Source: Planctomycetes bacterium UBA1135 | GTDB lineage: Bacteria > Planctomycetota > UBA1135 | Assembly: GCA_002311925.1 (NCBI GenBank) | Contig: DCAK01000046.1 | Location: 49,367-64,237 of the forward strand | Length of the DNA: 14,871 bases | Direction: 5' to 3' | Part shown: positions 12,707 through 14,871 of the stretch, piece after piece | Numbering within the stretch: the stretch's first letter is position 1 | How the letters are laid out: each line of letters begins with the position of its first letter | Made by a program: the position numbers and the translations under genes | Notes under the pieces: model-generated | Databases searched by the model: none | Told to the model about the DNA's origin: nothing | Seen by the model: the letters and a program-made list of their open reading frames with translations, nothing else

Positions 12707-14871
12707 CATCCTCCCCCACCGGCCTCCGCTTCATCACCGCCGCCTCGCTCTTCGACGGCCACGACGCGGCCATCAACATCATGAGGCGCATCCTCCAACA
12801 GGAGGGTGCCGAAGTCATCCACCTGGGCCACAACCGATCGGTGGAGGAAATCGCGGAAGCCGCGGTGGAAGAGGACGCCCACGGCATCGCCCTTTCCTCC
12901 TACCAGGGAGGGCACATGGAATTCTTCCGATTCCTGGTGCAGAGACTCGCCGAACTCGGACGCCCCGAGATTCCCGTCTTCGGCGGCGGAGGCGGAACCA
13001 TCACCGACGAGGAAATCTCCACGCTCCATGCCGCCGGGGTCAACCACATCTATTCGGTTGAGGACGGACGCCTCATGGGCCTCGTGGGAATGATCCAGGA
13101 CATGATGAAGAGGTCCGACCGGGTGCTCGCCCAACCAGGCGAAGCCCTCCCCGACGGCCTCTTCCGGGGAGAAGCCGCCGCCCTGGCTCGCAGCCTGACC
13201 CTTCTGGAAACCCTCCACGCCGCGGGAGACACCGCAGCGCTGGAGCCCATCCGGGCACAGATTCAGGAAGCCGCGGACGAACGGGAATGTCCCGTCCTCG
13301 GTATCACGGGAACGGGCGGGGCCGGCAAGTCCTCGCTGACCGACGAATGGGTGCTGCGCATGCTCGATCGCTTTCCCGACCGGACGGTGGCCATCCTTTC
13401 GGTCGACCCCACCCGCCGCAAGACGGGAGGAGCCCTTCTTGGCGACCGCATCCGCATGAATTCGGTCCACGGCCCCCGCTGCTTCATGAGGAGCATGGCC
13501 ACCCGCCGGGCCCATTCCTCGACGGCCGAAACCGTGGGCGACGGAATCCTCGCCCTCCAGGCCGCGGGCTTCGACCTCGTCATTCTTGAAACCGCCGGAA
13601 TCGGGCAGAGCGATTCGGAAGTGGCCGACCTGTGCGGGCTCTCGCTCTACGTGATGACCCCCGAATACGGGGCCGCCTCCCAGCTCGAAAAAATCGACAT
13701 GCTCGATTTCGCCGACGGGGTGGCCATCAACAAGGCCGACAAGAGGGGTTCCCAGGACGCCCTCCGGGATGTCCGCAAGCAGGTCCTGCGGAACCGCGGC
13801 GAGCACGGGGCCGACCCGGAAACCATGCCCGTTTTCCTGACCACCGCTTCCCGGTTCGCCGACCCCGGGGTGGATGCCCTCTTTGATTGGACATGCGCCC
13901 GGCTGACCGAAAAAACCGACCGGGACTGGATCCCCGGACCCTCTCCCGAAGCGGTTTCCTCGACGCCCGTCGTGGTCCCGCCCGAAAGAACCCGCTACCT
14001 GGCCGAAATCGTCGAAACCGTCCGAGGCTTCAAGAAGAAGGCGGAAAGCCTGGCCGACCGAGCAGCCCGGGCGGATGGCCTGGCCCGCGCCCTCCGGGAA
14101 TTCGAGGACTCCCCTCCCCCTCCCGACCAGGATTACCCCCCGGAGACCCTGGTGGACGACCAGGCCGCCCCCGAGATCCTCGTCCTTCGCCAGCGTTACC
14201 AGGAAGTCTTGTCCTCCCTCGACCCGGAGACCCGCGCCGCCCTCGCTGGATGGAGCGACAAGAAGGCCTCCTACGAGGGCGAGGAGTTCGTCTACGAAAT
14301 CCGCGGCAAGGAGGTCCGGGCCGCCGCCAGCTCCTCGACTCTTTCCGGCACCCGCATTCCCAAGGTCTCCCTTCCTTCCACCCGGGATTGGGGCGAACTC
14401 GCTCGTTGGATGGCCCTGGAGAATGTCCCCGGAGAATTCCCCTTCACGGCGGGCGTGTTCCCGCTCAAGAGGACCGAGGAGGACCCCACCCGAATGTTCG
14501 CCGGCGAGGGAACCCCCGAACAGACCAATCGGCGCTTCCATTTCGTCTCCAAGGGCCAGCCCGCGATTCGCCTCTCCACCGCCTTCGACTCGGTGACCCT
14601 CTACGGCGAGGACCCCGACCCGAGGCCCGACATCCACGGAAAGGTCGGGAATTCAGGCGTCTCCATCTGCACCCTGGACGACATGAAGAGGCTCTATTCG
14701 GGTTTCAACCTGGCGGACCCCAAGACATCGGTCTCGATGACCATCAACGGGCCCGCCCCCATGATTCTCGCCTTCTTCCTCAACGCCGCCGTGGACCAGG
14801 CGGTGGAAAGGCGCCTGCGCGAATCCGGCCGATGGGAGGAAGCCGAGAAGAATATCGCCTCCCTCCTGGGC
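12703..14871 (+). CDS. icmF: Fused isobutyryl-CoA mutase (IcmF), 3'-truncated by the window
   Basis: ATG 12703 (behind AAGGA at 12689-12693) opens 723 codons with no stop before the window end; about one third of a typical protein (about 1090 residues) is missing. Domains in order: N-terminal B12-binding domain with DGHDAA (D18, cobalt-ligand H20) and FGGGGGTI; a MeaB-like G-protein domain with P-loop GITGTGGAGKSS (200-211, K209), SVDPTRRKTGGALLGDR, ETAGIGQSD and NKAD; a linker; then the mutase TIM-barrel domain with FPFTAGVFPLKR, DPTRMFAGEG, TNRRFHFVS and STAFDSVTLYGEDPD. IcmF interconverts isobutyryl-CoA and butyryl-CoA with adenosylcobalamin, and the G domain guards cofactor loading. Phe599 sits where isobutyryl-type enzymes have Phe and methylmalonyl-CoA mutase has Tyr89, supporting IcmF over methylmalonyl-CoA mutase. 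The second specificity residue lies beyond the window. Confidence 0.95.
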   Translation, partial: MTSSPTGLRFITAASLFDGHDAAINIMRRILQQEGAEVIHLGHNRSVEEIAEAAVEEDAHGIALSSYQGGHMEFFRFLVQRLAELGRPEIPVFGGGGGTITDEEISTLHAAGVNHIYSVEDGRLMGLVGMIQDMMKRSDRVLAQPGEALPDGLFRGEAAALARSLTLLETLHAAGDTAALEPIRAQIQEAADERECPVLGITGTGGAGKSSLTDEWVLRMLDRFPDRTVAILSVDPTRRKTGGALLGDRIRMNSVHGPRCFMRSMATRRAHSSTAETVGDGILALQAAGFDLVILETAGIGQSDSEVADLCGLSLYVMTPEYGAASQLEKIDMLDFADGVAINKADKRGSQDALRDVRKQVLRNRGEHGADPETMPVFLTTASRFADPGVDALFDWTCARLTEKTDRDWIPGPSPEAVSSTPVVVPPERTRYLAEIVETVRGFKKKAESLADRAARADGLARALREFEDSPPPPDQDYPPETLVDDQAAPEILVLRQRYQEVLSSLDPETRAALAGWSDKKASYEGEEFVYEIRGKEVRAAASSSTLSGTRIPKVSLPSTRDWGELARWMALENVPGEFPFTAGVFPLKRTEEDPTRMFAGEGTPEQTNRRFHFVSKGQPAIRLSTAFDSVTLYGEDPDPRPDIHGKVGNSGVSICTLDDMKRLYSGFNLADPKTSVSMTINGPAPMILAFFLNAAVDQAVERRLRESGRWEEAEKNIASLLG

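Noticed and set aside
12658..14637. 659-codon open frame on the minus strand
   Set aside because: It is the antisense of icmF, whose motifs are unmistakable. Long antisense frames are common in GC-rich codon usage, and the product is Gly-rich with no recognisable domain.

Overview
The window is GC-rich bacterial DNA (by eye clearly above 60% G+C). Genes are tightly packed, several share ATGA or longer overlaps, and the third codon position is mostly G or C. No rRNA, tRNA, CRISPR array, insertion sequence or phage gene is visible. The lineage cannot be fixed from this sequence. The mix of Cna-B/carboxypeptidase-regulatory-like beta-sandwich proteins, GT-C-type membrane proteins, a Thr-type sulfatase-fold lipoprotein, a divergent long transketolase and an IcmF mutase suggests a free-living, diderm-like, poorly characterised phylum (Acidobacteriota- or Planctomycetota-like; a guess). 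Most starts lack a Shine-Dalgarno sequence and are preceded by a pyrimidine tract.

Left part (1-3702): the 3' end of a repetitive beta-sandwich protein, a second beta-sandwich protein with an N-terminal hydrophobic segment (its start is unclear and a 9-C run lies at its 5' end), and a convergent minus-strand gene for a polytopic PMT/ArnT-like glycosyltransferase.

Middle part (3728-11395): a probable operon starting 25 bases from the divergent glycosyltransferase start. It encodes (1) a membrane-anchored protein carrying an isolated UDP-glucose dehydrogenase C-terminal domain, (2) a polytopic GT-C-like membrane protein, (3) an alkaline-phosphatase-superfamily (sulfatase-fold) lipoprotein with Thr at the nucleophile position, (4) a complete UDP-glucose 6-dehydrogenase, and (5) a divergent transketolase. 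It ends in a strong hairpin that contains the transketolase stop codon. Genes 1 to 4 look like a surface-glycan synthesis or modification set. The isolated dehydrogenase domain, detectably related to the full enzyme encoded three genes downstream, is the most unusual item.

Right part (11396-14871): a 221-base gap with a possible micro-ORF, endonuclease III (nth), then a MerR-family regulator with its own likely promoter/operator, translationally coupled to icmF. IcmF is a fused B12-dependent isobutyryl-CoA mutase and G-protein chaperone, cut by the window end. This pair is probably a regulated branched acyl-CoA metabolism unit.
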